Below, piece after piece: positions 20,871 to 30,822 of a DNA stretch of 64,000 nt (positions are counted from its first letter, which is position 1; every line of letters starts with the position of its first letter). Below the pieces are notes generated by a model. It was given only the letters and a program-made list of their open reading frames with translations, was not told the origin of the DNA and did not search any database. A program made the translations under genes and the position numbers. Source of the DNA: Macrocystis pyrifera (Eukaryota; Sar; Phaeophyceae; Laminariales; Laminariaceae); assembly GCA_031763025.1 (NCBI GenBank), contig JASSKH010000002.1, positions 13,261,468 to 13,325,467 of the forward strand. Direction: 5' to 3'.

Positions 20871-22010
20871 CTGCGGGCGGCCTACGCCGCCCGCTACGCT
20901 CGCTCAGGAAGGAAAAGCACATCAAATTATGCTAAGCGGACACAGGTCTATGATTGAATATAGTTTTCTCATGCTTGATCGTAGTTGCAAACTGGCTAGG
21001 TGATAATGCCAAGAGTCCCGCCCGCCATGCTTCAGGAGAAAAAAGCTCGGACGCCACATACGCTTCTCGTCACGGGCGGTTTTCCGCTACGCTCGCTCAC
21101 ATGTCGTACGTACGTACATACCCCAGTTAGGGTACTTATTTTCCCCTTTCGATATATATTATGCTCGATGTCTGTACTCGCATGTACGAAAGATGAAGCA
21201 CACAGCAAGCCACAGCAGCACCCCAAAAACAATGAAAATGAAACCGAAAATTTCGGAAAGAAAAAAATCCCCGTCCCCTCTCGTGCAATAATTTCCTGCC
21301 TGATTGGAACACCTTACACCGGTCAAAAAGAAAAAAAAGAAAAAATCCGACAGGAGAGCTTCTCTCTCAGCCTCGTACGCCGCCTGCCCCTCTCGCGACC
21401 ATCTCGCCACCGATTCAGTTCGCGTAAAGCTTTCTTCCCTCTCTTCCACAGTGAGCCCCGTCGCCCGCTTCGCGCAAAGCCCGGTGCTCACCGTGGACCT
21501 CGTTCGCCAGCTCGCAATGTTGGTGCCCTGACTGCCCCACTCTCACTCTTATTTTGAGTTTCGTCGCAAAAATAAGCACCACTTGAATTGTATTTTACTC
21601 ATCAAAACGATCCTTATATACTCGAACACAGAATAACCGGAACCACACCAGGAGGCGGGACAGAGCCCATTCATGCTTCCCTCGTGTCTCGAGGCACACA
21701 CGACGCCTAGGCACGAAAACTGCGACCGCGCTCCTTGCAACCCCCCCCTCTACCCGCCAGCACCCGCAGATACCCGCGACGGTGCCCCGCTCGCCAACGG
21801 AACCGTGCTCAGAGTACACACACGCATACGAAACGAAAGAAAATAAAAGGAAAGAAGGACTGAAACTGCAAAGAGAAATGGAGAAAACAAAGACCCGCTG
21901 GAAAGGTCGGGCAAGTAATAAAAGGAGGCGATTCCCAAGTGGGAGCTCTGAGAGGCCAGGGATGTACCAACCGAGCACGCTCCGAGATCGAGTTCTATGT
22001 ATGTATGTAG
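20858..22010. repeat. 1.2-kb tandem unit 1
   Basis: Begins TACAAGGTTCGCTCTGCGGG, then the GGCGGCCTACGCCGCC hairpin and CGCTACGCTCGCTCAGGAAGG. It has a CTACGCTCGCTCACATG second block, an A-rich segment, a GC-rich segment with the conserved minus-strand ORF, and ends in a short TATG run (21,996-22,007). This unit is the most diverged of the four. Confidence 0.85.
21350..21491 (-). CDS. Conserved minus-strand ORF, unit 1 copy (no ATG)
   Basis: The frame carries TGLTVEEREESFTRTESVAR and WSREGQAAYEAEREALL, as in the other tandem units. It lacks the MSTN start seen in units 2-4. A TATATAAGGATCG box lies upstream on the minus strand near 21,615. Function unknown. Confidence 0.3.
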
Positions 22011-22502
22011 AAGGCACTTCGCTCCGCGGGCGGCCTACGCCGCCCGCTACGCTCGCTCAGGAAGGAAACATCAAATAATGCGAAGCGGACAGAGGTCCAT
22101 GATTGAATATTGTTTTTTTTATGGGCCCTGTAGTTAGCTGCAAACTGGCGACTTGATAATGCCAAGAATCTTGCCGCCATGCTCCAGGAGAAAACAGCTC
22201 GGACGCCACATATGCTTCGCGTCGCGGGCGGTTTTCCGCTACGCTCGCTCGCACGTCGTACATACGTACATACCCCAGGTAGGGTACTTATTTTCTTCTT
22301 TCGATATGCTCTGTGTCTGTGTACTCGTATGTACGAAAGATAAAACACAGAACGGCACAGCAACACAGCAAAAACAACGAAAATGAAACCGAAAATTTCC
22401 AAAAGAAAAAAATCCCCGTCCCCTTTCGTGTAATAATTTACTACCTGAGTGGAACACCTTACACCAGTCGAAAAAAAAAAAAAATTGAAAAAAAAAAAAA
22501 TC

Positions 22503-22685
22503 TTACAGCAGAGCTTCTCTCTCAGCCTCGTACGCCGCCCGGCCCTCCCGCGACCATCTCGCCACCGATTCAGTCCGGGTAAAGCTTCCCTCCCTCTCTT
22601 CCACAGTGAGCCCCTTCGCCCGCCTCGCGTGAAGCCCGGTGCTCACCGTGGACCTCGACGCAAGCTCGACAATGTTGGTGCTCAT
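22503..22685 (-). CDS. Conserved 60-codon ORF, unit 2
   Basis: ATG to stop: MSTNIVELASRSTVSTGLHA, then RRAKGLTVEEREGSFTRTES and VARWSREGRAAYEAEREALL. It is basic/acidic and mostly helical by eye. A TATTTAAGGGTCG box lies about 100 bp upstream of the ATG on the same strand (22,775 region). After the stop (or a GTAAGA donor overlapping it) comes a long T-rich tract on the same strand. Differences among copies are largely conservative, which hints at coding, but the plus strand is also open. Function unknown. Confidence 0.4.
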   Translation of the reverse strand: MSTNIVELASRSTVSTGLHARRAKGLTVEEREGSFTRTESVARWSREGRAAYEAEREALL

Positions 22686-23156
22686 TCGGGGTACCTCCCT
22701 CTTGTGACTCTCAGCCCGGTCGAGAAAATAGGAACCGCTTGAATATTATCTTACAATCCCGAACGACCCTTAAATATTCGCACGTACTCTATCCAAAATC
22801 ATAAATGGAGGCCAGACAGAGCCTGTTGATGCATCCCTCGTGTCTCGAGGCACACGCGACGCCTAGGCACCAAAGCGGCGACCGCGCTCCTTGCAACTCC
22901 CCCTCTACTCGCCAGCATCCGCTGACACCCGCGACAGTGCCGGGTTCGCCGGCGCAACCGTGCTCGGAGTACACGCACACACACGAAACGAAAGAAGAAA
23001 AAAGGAAAGAAGGACTGAAAGTACGACGAGAAATGGAGAAAACAAAGACTCGCTGGAACGGTCCGGCAAGTAATAAACGGAGGCGATTCCCAAGTGGGAG
23101 CTCTGAGAGGCCAGGGATGTACCAACCGAGAACGCTCAGAGATCGAGATCTAACTA

Positions 23157-23268
23157 AGTATGTATGTATGTATGTATGTATGTATGTATGTATGTATGTA
23201 TGTATGTATGTATGTATGTATGTATGTATGTATGTATGTATGTATGTATGTATGTATGTATGTATGTA
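23157..23268 (+). repeat. TATG microsatellite, 28 units
   Basis: Uninterrupted TATG repeat at the junction of tandem units 2 and 3. The Met-Tyr-Val-Cys frames read through it are artefacts of the repeat. Confidence 0.98.
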
Positions 23269-23275
23269 CCTACAA

Positions 23276-24457
23276 GGCGCTTCGCTCCGCGGGCGGCCTA
23301 CGCCGCCCGCTACGCTCGCTCAGGAAGGAAACATCAAATTATGCGAAGCGGACAGAGGTCCATAATTGAAAATAATTGCTTTTTTTTATGGCCCCTGTAG
23401 TTAGCTGCAAACTGGCGACTTGATAATGCCAAGAGTCTTGCCGCCATGCTTCAGGAGAAAACAGCTCGGACGCCACATATGCTTCGCGTCGCGGGCGGTT
23501 TTCCGCTACGCTCGCTCACACGTCGTACATACGTACATACCCCAGGTAGGGTACTTATTTTCTTCTTTCGATATGCTCTGTGTCCGTGTGCTGGTATATA
23601 CGAAAGATAAGCACAGAACGGCACAGCAACACAGCAAAAACAACGAAAATGAAACCGAAAAATTCTAAAAGAAAAAAATCCCCGACCCCTTTCGTGTAAT
23701 AATTTACTGCCTGAATGGAACACCTTACACCAGTCAAAAAAAGAAAAAAATGAAAAAAATGAAAAAAGAAAAAATCTTACAGCAGAGCTTCTCTCTCAGC
23801 CTCGTACGCCGCCCGGCCCGCTCGCGACCATCTCGCCACCGATTCAGTCCGGGTAAAGCTTCCCTCCCTCTCTTCCACAGTGAGCCCCGTCGCCCGCCTC
23901 GCGTGAAGCCCGGTGCTCGCCGTGGACCTCGACGCAAGCTCGACAATGTTGGTGCTCATTCGGGGTACCTCCCTCTTGTGACTCTCAGCTCGGTCGCAAA
24001 AATAAGCACCGCTTGAATATTATCTTACAATCCCGAACGACCCTTAAATACTCGCACGTACTCTATCCAAAATCATAAATGGAGGCCAGACAGAGCCTAT
24101 TGATGCATCCCTCGTGTCTCGAGGCACACGCGACGCCTAGGCACCAAAGCGGCGACCGCGCTCCTTGCAACTCCCCCTCTACCCGCCAGCATCCGCTGAC
24201 ACCCGCGCCGGTGCCGGGTTCGCCAGCGCAACCGTGCTCGGAGTACACGCACGAACACGAAACGAAAGAAGAAAAAAGGAAAGAAGGACTGAAAGTACGA
24301 CGAGAAATGGAGAAAACAAAGACGCGCTGGAACGGTCCGGCAAGTAATAAACGGAGGCGATTCCCAAGTGGGAGCTCTGGGAGGCCAGGGATGCACCAAC
24401 CGAGCACGCTCAGAGATCGAGATCTAACTAAGTATGTATGTATGTATGTATGTAGAA
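23276..24457. repeat. 1.2-kb tandem unit 3
   Basis: Nearly identical to unit 2 apart from the TATG tract (five copies here, 24,433-24,453) and small indels in the A-rich middle. It holds the conserved minus ORF at 23,777-23,959. Confidence 0.9.
23777..23959 (-). CDS. Conserved 60-codon ORF, unit 3
   Basis: MSTNIVELASRSTASTGLHA, then RRATGLTVEEREGSFTRTES and VARWSRAGRAAYEAEREALL. Same upstream TATTTAAGG box and downstream T tract as unit 2. It differs from units 2 and 4 at a few residues. Function unknown. Confidence 0.4.
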   Translation of the reverse strand: MSTNIVELASRSTASTGLHARRATGLTVEEREGSFTRTESVARWSRAGRAAYEAEREALL

Positions 24458-25249
24458 GGCACTTCGCTCCGCGGGCGGCCTACGCCGCCCGCTACGCTCG
24501 CTCAGGAAGGAAACATCAAATTATGCGAAGAGGACAGAGGTCCATGATTGAATATTGTTTTTTTATGGCCCCTGTAGTCAGCTGCAAACTGGCGACTTGA
24601 TAATGCCAAGAGACCCGCCGCCATGCTGCAGGAGAAAACAGCTCGGACGCCACTTATGCTTCGCGTCGCGGGCGGTTTTCCGCTACGCTCGCTCACACGT
24701 CGTACATACGTACATACCCCAGGTAAGGTACTTATTTTCTTCTTTCGATATGCTCTGTGTCTGTGTACTCGTCGTATGTACGAAAGATTAAGTTAAAGCA
24801 CAGAACGGCACAGCAACACAGCAAAAGCAACGAAAATGAAACCGAAAATTTCTATACCCGTCCCCTTTCGTGTAATAATTTACTACCTGAGTGGAACACC
24901 TTACACCAGTCTATAAAAGAAAAAATGAAAAAAAGAAAAAATCTTACAGCAGAGCTTCTTTCTCAGCCTCGTACGCCGCCCGCCCCTCTCGCGACCATCT
25001 CGCCACCGATTCAGTCCGGGCAAAGCTTCCCTCCCTCTCTTCCACAGTGAGCCCCGTCGCCCGCCTCGCGTGGAGCCCGGTGCTCAAGGTGGACCTCGAC
25101 GCAAGCTCGACAATGTTGGTGCTCATTCGGGGTACCTCCCTCTTGTGACTCTCAGCCCGGTCGCGAAAATAAGCACCGCTTGAATATTATCTTGCAATCC
25201 CGAACGACCCTTAAATACTCGTACGTACTCTATCCAAAATCATAAATGG
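24458..25249. repeat. 1.2-kb tandem unit 4, cut short by the 190-bp repeat
   Basis: Matches units 2 and 3 up to ATCATAAATGGAG, where they continue GCCAGACAGAGCC. Here the sequence switches at about 25,250 to the 190-bp family. It includes the conserved minus ORF at 24,944-25,126. Confidence 0.9.
24944..25126 (-). CDS. Conserved 60-codon ORF, unit 4
   Basis: MSTNIVELASRSTLSTGLHA, then RRATGLTVEEREGSFARTES and VARWSREGRAAYEAEKEALL. The stop codon overlaps CTGTAAGATTTTTTC, and a TTTTATAGACTG lies about 40 bp on, so a very short T-rich intron is possible in this copy. Other copies lack the AG, so this is weak. Function unknown. Confidence 0.4.
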   Translation of the reverse strand: MSTNIVELASRSTLSTGLHARRATGLTVEEREGSFARTESVARWSREGRAAYEAEKEALL

Positions 25250-25690
25250 AGGGCGTTGTTGGTCGTCGTCGTCGTGGGCGTGGTCGGGAGTCGGGATACA
25301 TACATACATGCGCCCGCACCCCAAACTCTACCTATCCATGCTCCGTGATGCATATCGCAGGCCCCGATACAAGCCATCCATAGAGTATACTGCGGATGTG
25401 CCACCTCACGCGCATGGTTTTGCCTGCTGCTGGTGCTGCTGGGCGGCATGGCCGCAGCGATGTACAACAGCCTGCTTGTTGCACTCGTAGCACGCTCAAT
25501 ACGATATCTGTGCTCAGCAGCAGCAGCTGTAACGACACTGTTGGCCAATCACGGCCATTTTGGCAGTCATACGGTAAGTCATAGCTCTGTTTGGATTGGT
25601 GCAAGCTCGAAAAGTCTAGTGTGTTTTTACGTTGTTTTTTGCTTGTAATAATAAGTCATAACTTTGTACCTGTCCCTTGGCCCAGTGCCT
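25250..25690 (+). repeat. 190-bp family, forward copy with leader
   Basis: Matches 62,310-62,735 almost throughout: GGTCGTCGTCGTCGTGGGCG, CACCTCACGCGCATGGTTTT and ATCACGGCCATTTTG. It contains one unit plus the leader. It is the reverse complement of 19,920-20,330. Confidence 0.85.
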
Positions 25691-26330
25691 GTCTCCACTC
25701 ATGTAATAATTTTCTGCCTGATTGGAACACGTCCCCACCGGTCAAAAAGAAAAAAAAACGAACAGCAGAGTTTTCCTCTTAGCCTTGTACGCCGCCCGCC
25801 CGTCTCGCGACCACCTCACCACCGGTTGGGTCCGGATAAAGTTTTCCTCCCTCTCGTGAGCGTCGTCGCCCGCCTCGCGTGAAGCACGGTGCTCACCGTG
25901 GCCCTTCTTCGCCACTTCGACAAAGTTGGTGCTCAAACTGCACTGAAGTCTCTTTGAACTAGAGTTTGGTCGCAAAAATAAGAACCGCTTAAATATTATT
26001 TCGCATATCAAAACGACCCTTATGTCTCGTATATGGTGCAAGCGGAGCCTCACAAGGAGGCCAGACAGAGCCAATTCGTGCTTCCTGCGTGTCTCGAGGC
26101 ACACCCGACGCCTAGCCATGCAAACGGCGACGGCGCTCCTTGCAACACCCCCTCTACCTGCTAGCACCCGCTGACACCCGCGGCGGCGCCGGGCTCGCCC
26201 GTGGTACCGTGTTCTGACTACACGCACGCGCACGAAACGAAATAAAATGGCTTCAGATTATATATAAGGAACGCTTGACTCGTACCTGGTACGTTCGTTT
26301 GAACACGAGTACACAGCAGTACAAGAAGGC
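25690..26330 (-). repeat. Diverged partial 1.2-kb unit (no hairpin head)
   Basis: Carries the CTGATTGGAACAC, CGTACGCCGCCCGC and GTCTCGAGGCACAC blocks of units 1-4 and a diverged minus ORF (FIRTQPVVRWSRDGRAAYKA). Its close twin is at 62,740-63,340. Together with the 190-bp copy before it and the tandem block after it, it forms a 1.45-kb composite present twice. Confidence 0.8.
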
Positions 26331-26735
26331 GCTTTCTATTGACGAACGTAGTGTTTGTTCGAAAATATAAGCTGTACCGGGACATTTTTTGCCAGAAAAC
26401 GGTATACCTTGACAGAAAATGCCATATGACTTGGGTTTGGTGTGCCCTGATCACCTCGTTTTACTATTTGTACCGTAAACTGGCAAAAATAATATGGTGT
26501 ACCGTTTTTTGGTACTTTTGCAAGTGAGACGGACGGACATGAATGTTTCGCCGAAAAAAAACGGTATACCTTGACCTCAAATGTCATCTAACTTGGGTTT
26601 GGTGTGCCCTGATGGCCTGGTTTGAGTTTTTCGTACCGTAAAATGGCATGAAAGCGCTGGTGTACCGTTTTTTTTTTTGTCATTTTGTCCGTTAGGACAG
26701 CAAATAAATTTTGCTTCAACATTACCCTAGGGTAA
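26330..26735. repeat. Two tandem 165-bp units with CGGTATACCTTGAC
   Basis: Both units have GAAAACGGTATACCTTGACA or similar, TTGGGTTTGGTGTGCCCTGA, a TCGTTTT or GTTTTTCG block and TACCGTAAA.TGGCA. The array ends in an ATTACCCTAGGGTAAACC block followed by TAGGGAA. The twin is at 63,390-63,700. Confidence 0.8.
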
Positions 26736-27019
26736 ACCTAGGGAACACGTCCCCCTCAACAAGACGACTACGAGCGTCTTTGTTGTTTTATGGTTCTGAC
26801 AAAATTACCAGGTTCACTGGGTTTTACGTTAGTCGACTCGTTCAGTATAGACTCTAATATACCAGGTATAGTATATCCTTCTGCTGCTATTCCTTCTGCT
26901 GTTCTGTATTGCTGCTCTCCTACTACTACTGAGGTACTGAGTACGGCGGGCGCACACCCTTATAGCCCGTGCGTCGCCTTCATTTGGAATTCAAGACGTA
27001 AAAAATGCAGCCGGTAGTA

Positions 27020-27240
27020 CATGCACCCATGGTGCGTGTATGCAAATACGTACGTAACTGCCCGGTAGTTACGTATATGCATACACGCAACATGGATGCG
27101 TAGTTACGTATATGCATACCCGAACCATCTATGCGTATACTACCGGGTCTATTTTTGACTGATTAGGTAATATACTACCGGCTGTATTTTCGGTTGCTTG
27201 GGTAGCTACGTATATGTACACAAGCACCATGGATGCGCAT
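27020..27240. repeat. Overlapping inverted repeats around ACGTATATGCATAC
   Basis: TGCGTGTATGCAAATACGTA near 27,031 pairs with TACGTATATGCATACACGCA near 27,071. ACCATGGATGCG and GGTAGTTACGTATATG blocks recur further on. The stretch can form hairpins; no coding signal. Confidence 0.6.
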
Positions 27241-27590
27241 TTTTTACTGCTTGCATTACACCTCCGAAGGGAAAACTTGTATCAATATATTTATATGTGT
27301 AAAAAATATTGCTGGGCGGGTGGGTGTAAGGAGTATAGAAGAAGTAAAAACGTGATTCAGCAAACCAGCGTTCTTAACGATTTTTCAACGGTGTTGTTTC
27401 ATCGATTTAGGGAGAGGGTGCAGGTGTGGAAGGGAGGGTGTACTTATGCCATGCATGGCCGTAGTCGTAAAGGAGTGGACGGGGGGCGAGGCGTAGCAGG
27501 AGGGAAAGGTAGAAAGAAGGTCAGGGGATGCGAAAGAAGGGCGCAAGAGGGGGAGGAACAAAGAGAATGGGAAAAGAAAGGTGGGGAAGG
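27241..27590. other. Unassigned stretch with family fragments
   Basis: A CCGAAGGGAAAACTTGTATC terminus-like motif lies at 27,265-27,285 and a CATGCATGGCCGTAGTCGTA fragment of the 480-bp family near 27,450. The rest is G/A-rich (GGGGGCGAGG, GAAAGAAGG) and open on both strands without a recognisable protein. Confidence 0.4.
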
Positions 27591-28760
27591 CAGTTGAACG
27601 CTCAAAGTTCCCCAGCAACTTCAATGATTTTTGCGATCTCTCCACCGTCTCTTTTTTTCCCTTCGACACCGACAACGTCACTTCAGCGGTATTACTGGTT
27701 GCACCTCAACGTAATGCATGCTGTCTTCGTCCCCGCCGGACGTCACCGAAGCAAGGTCACGAGGCAGTTGTACGCTGTGTCCAGTCAAACATACGAAATA
27801 TCACATAACTCACTTGTTTTTAGTACCCTCTCAAACGACGTAAAAATGTCGCCTTCGCCCATGTAGTGCTGCAGTTCCGTTTTGGGGACAAACCACTCAA
27901 ATTACAAGTAGGTTGTCCCCAAAAGAGAACTGCAGTCCTAAATCCTTCCAACTGCACCCACAGCATTGGGGAGATACTATTACGGGGGTACATAGTTAAT
28001 AGGACCTATGGTATTCATTAAAACCTATATATTTACCTATTTTTACTAACAAAATTTGGTCCCGTTAACTATGGACCCCCGTAATACTAGGAATCAGTGT
28101 TCTACTATTTTTGCAGTACTGAAGTTATAAGAGCACTCTCAAAGACCTTCGTTCACCATGCCCACGCCCTTTCAACGACACTAAACATTCCTAAACAATT
28201 GCCTATATTTCCTTCGGACGATCTCATTGAGGTCACTTAAACGTCTCTCATATCGTCCTCACCCTTGTAAAAAACCGCAGAAGAGGGGGCAGGAGGCAAC
28301 AGAAAGCCCTCAACGTAACTGTTTCGGCCCAACGCATACATTTCCAATGGTTTATGTTGTTCAACGGCTCTACTGCCGTCACCCAAACGTTTTTCATGCT
28401 GTCCCTGTCACTGTAGGACATCGCGGCAGCAAAAGGCAGATGTACGCCCATAACGTCACATCAACGTCAGAGTTTGCAATTTCAACGGCCTACACATTTT
28501 AATGGTCACATCAATGTCACTTCAACGTTGTTAATTATCGTCCTTGCATGACGGGGGCAGGAGGCGCTTGTAAGTATAAAATTTCGTATTAACAGTCCTA
28601 CTTGCAATTTCAACAGCATCCGTAGCTTTGGCTGCAATGGTCGAATACATCGTTGTCACGCTGTCCTTGATATTGTAGGATATCATGGCAGCCGGGGACA
28701 GGAGGCAGTTGAACACCCGCAATGTCGCCGTAACGGTCGTATGTTTCGTTTTCAACGGTT
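27590..28760 (-). repeat. Tandem array, period about 145 bp, array 1
   Basis: Units share TCAACGGT, TTTTCATGCTGTCC or GTCACGCTGTCC, TTGTAGGATATCATGGCAGC and GGGGACAGGAGGCAGTTGAA. On the minus strand many units read VFNCLLSPAA followed by SYNIKDS or SYSDRDS. The period is not a steady multiple of three, so coding is doubtful. A MITE is inserted at 27,980. The second array is at 56,230-57,590. Confidence 0.7.
27980..28084. mobile_element. Complete 105-bp MITE (TA target, Tc1/mariner-like)
   Basis: The ends are TTACGGGGGTACATAGTTAA and its near-complement TTAACTATGGACCCCCGTAA. TA flanks both sides (27,978-27,979 and 28,085-28,086). The TA duplication, short terminal repeats and AT-rich core are typical of mariner-type miniature elements. 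Other copies lie at 1-90 and about 55,702-55,804. Confidence 0.8.
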
Positions 28761-29160
28761 ACGTTTCGCCTGGTGTAGGCTGACTTATAGATGTGTTCTG
28801 GCCGGCCTGTTCGGCCTGGGAACGGAGGTCAGTACATGCCAAGAACGCTTCCAATCGATGCGAAGAATATATCTTGACAAAAAATACATATACACAGAAC
28901 GGGGTGTCTGCGCAAACTGAAAGTATTACGAAATGAGCCTATCTCATCGCCCACTGCCGACGACTAATCACAAACCCTAGTCTAATTGGCACAAACATGA
29001 CGAACACACGCATATTTGGATACCATACTATAGTAGAGCCATGAATGGGTGGTATGAGATCCGACCCCTGCATTCTGTTCGCGGAATACTCTCCGCATGT
29101 TTTAGATTGGTCAAGTTTGCCCTGAGAGTGGTGCCGGGCTATGTCTGCTACCGGCGACGT
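28761..29160. other. Unassigned stretch
   Basis: I see no repeat shared with the rest of the window and no convincing gene. Confidence 0.3.
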
Positions 29161-29600
29161 TTTGCGAGAATTATTGCGACCGCTGCTGCTGCATGGCTCT
29201 GCTAGCTGCTGCAGCAGACAGGTGCTGCTGCTGCACGTCACGTGTTACTGCTACTGCAAGTGTGCTGCTACTATAAGTTAAGTGTGCTGCTGCAAGCGCT
29301 GCGGCAAGCAACCGGTGCTGCACTGACAGCAACCGCTGCTGGAAGAAAGCGCTGCTACAAACACTGATGCAAGCGCTGCCGCTGCTTGCGACGGCTAACA
29401 GCAGCCTGCTCTGATGTTGCAACGGGAGCCACGGGCCAACTTGACACACGACACGAAATTGGAGCGTGGACGTGTGATGAGCTTAAGCTATATTTTTACC
29501 AATCCGCCGGAGGATTTAAAAAAAAAACTGTTGTTGTACTTGCAGCAACCAGCAGCAGCATGCAGCAGCAAGCTGCAAAAGCAGTAACCAGTACCAGGCC
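29160..29600. repeat. CTG/CAG-rich tract
   Basis: Interrupted GCTGCTGC and CAGCAGC runs with diverged units around GCAAGCGCTGC. Open frames here follow the triplets. Confidence 0.6.
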
Positions 29601-30190
29601 GGAGTGCGATCTATCTTGCGCTCCTCGAAACTCGATGTGCATTCCACGCCCCCACAACGAGAAGATCGCACTCTGTCTTCGTTGTTCGCGTCGTCCGACC
29701 GCGTCGTCCGACAACGGGTCGTAGCGGCAAACATCAGGAGCATGGCGGCAAGGGTGCACGCGCCCGCAGCGCATCGACCTGGTTGAAAAGTTGGAATTGC
29801 GACCGCCATGATTGTTTTTGAGGCACCACCGTCGGGGCACGCTGTGCTATGGTCTGTAGGCATGGGCGCGGCTGTTGTCCGTGTGGCCTCGCGTTGTGGT
29901 TCACGTGCTATCGCCTCGGTCGTGGTCATCGATGCGATCAAGAAAAGCGCCGAAACGCCCCGGGGGTGTTGACCCACCGCTGACCTGCCGGTCCAAGTCG
30001 GGTCAACTCCCAAATTAGAATTTGATTGACAGCAAATCCCAGGACTCTTTTTTGTTTTCCGTCCAAATCAGATTTGATACAACCCAAATTTAAATATTTG
30101 GTGATGGTGCGTGTTTAGACCAATCGAAAGCACCTTACTAAATATATTACTTGTTTCCATGTTGGATTTCATATTTCACCGTTGAAGCGG
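29601..30190. other. Low-repeat stretch with a 165-codon minus ORF of doubtful value
   Basis: A minus-strand frame (29,516-30,013) includes MTTTEAIAREPQREATRTTA and SSRCGGVECTSSFEERKIDR, then runs into the CAG tract. The plus strand is also open for 60 codons. No domain is recognised and I do not call a gene. Confidence 0.25.
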
Positions 30191-30194
30191 GTTC

Positions 30195-30365
30195 TAAATG
30201 AATGCATTGATGAATGGATGGATGGGTGGATGGATGGATGAATGCCTGGATAGATGGATGTGATGGATGGATGGATGGATGCAAGGATGCATGACTGCAC
30301 GGATGGATGGATGCCTGCCATGAATTAAATAGTTAATGCATGCATGAATGAATGAATGAATGAAC
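30195..30365. repeat. GGATGGAT minisatellite
   Basis: GATGGATGGATG and GAATGAATGAATG units, partly interrupted. The His/Pro/Ser-rich minus frame across it is an artefact. Confidence 0.9.
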
Positions 30366-30462
30366 AACGGAATATCTGCCGCCACCCTATTTGCTTGGTT
30401 GTAGATAGCATTCAAGGTTGCAATAAAAAACAGAATACTTGACACACGACACGAGTTCGGTG

Positions 30463-30822
30463 ATGGCATTTGACAAACGCATGTACCTGGTAGTCGGTAC
30501 AGAGGGAAGGGCACATTATAGATTTTTCATACGTTTACGTCAAACCGGCTGCAAGTATGCGGGGAACGTTATATTTTCTATTGGTATACAAGGTTCCCTT
30601 CGGGTTGTTAACTTGAAATCACTTGGGTGTCGCGAGTTGAACGAGGTGCACAGAGCAAAGGAGGTTCCTCCTGCGCATATAAGTCCATGCGAAGTTCACT
30701 CTAGCTATACCGCTGCTGCTGTTAAACTGTATTCTTGGCGGGATATTCTGAAATCCAAAGGGAGCGTTCGGGGGATAACCTGTTGTTGCCTGGGTCAGCT
30801 GCTGCTGCTGCCGCTCTTGTGA
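30463..30822 (+). CDS. Unassigned ORF, 119 codons
   Basis: From ATG the frame starts MAFDKRMYLVVGTEGRAHYR and contains FIRLRQTGCKYAGNVIFSIG. Composition is protein-like until the final Leu-rich stretch, which follows CTGCTG triplets. It runs through a TACCTGGTA (about 30,484) and a TACAAGGTTCCCTTCGGG motif (about 30,587) that are repeated elsewhere outside genes, which argues against a conserved gene. No family recognised. Confidence 0.2.
   Translation: MAFDKRMYLVVGTEGRAHYRFFIRLRQTGCKYAGNVIFSIGIQGSLRVVNLKSLGCRELNEVHRAKEVPPAHISPCEVHSSYTAAAVKLYSWRDILKSKGSVRGITCCCLGQLLLLPLL

Larger units (their letters stand above)
22011..23275. repeat. 1.2-kb tandem unit 2, ending in a long TATG tract
   Basis: Same layout as unit 1 but with a 28-copy TATG tract at 23,157-23,268, exactly where units 1 and 3 have three to five copies. 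Three copies of the GCTACGCTCGCTC motif flank hairpin-forming GGCGGCCTACGCCGCC and GGGCGGTTTTCCGC blocks across units 2 and 3. Confidence 0.9.

Noticed and set aside
22805-23365. Plus ORF of 186 codons ending in Met-Tyr-Val-Cys repeats
   Set aside because: Kept only as far as the tandem units are near-identical, and the tail is the TATG tract. The opposite strand is equally open.
26715-26740. CCCTAGGGTAAACC as telomeric repeat
   Set aside because: Only one or two units, embedded in a tandem repeat and resembling a local palindrome more than a telomere tract.
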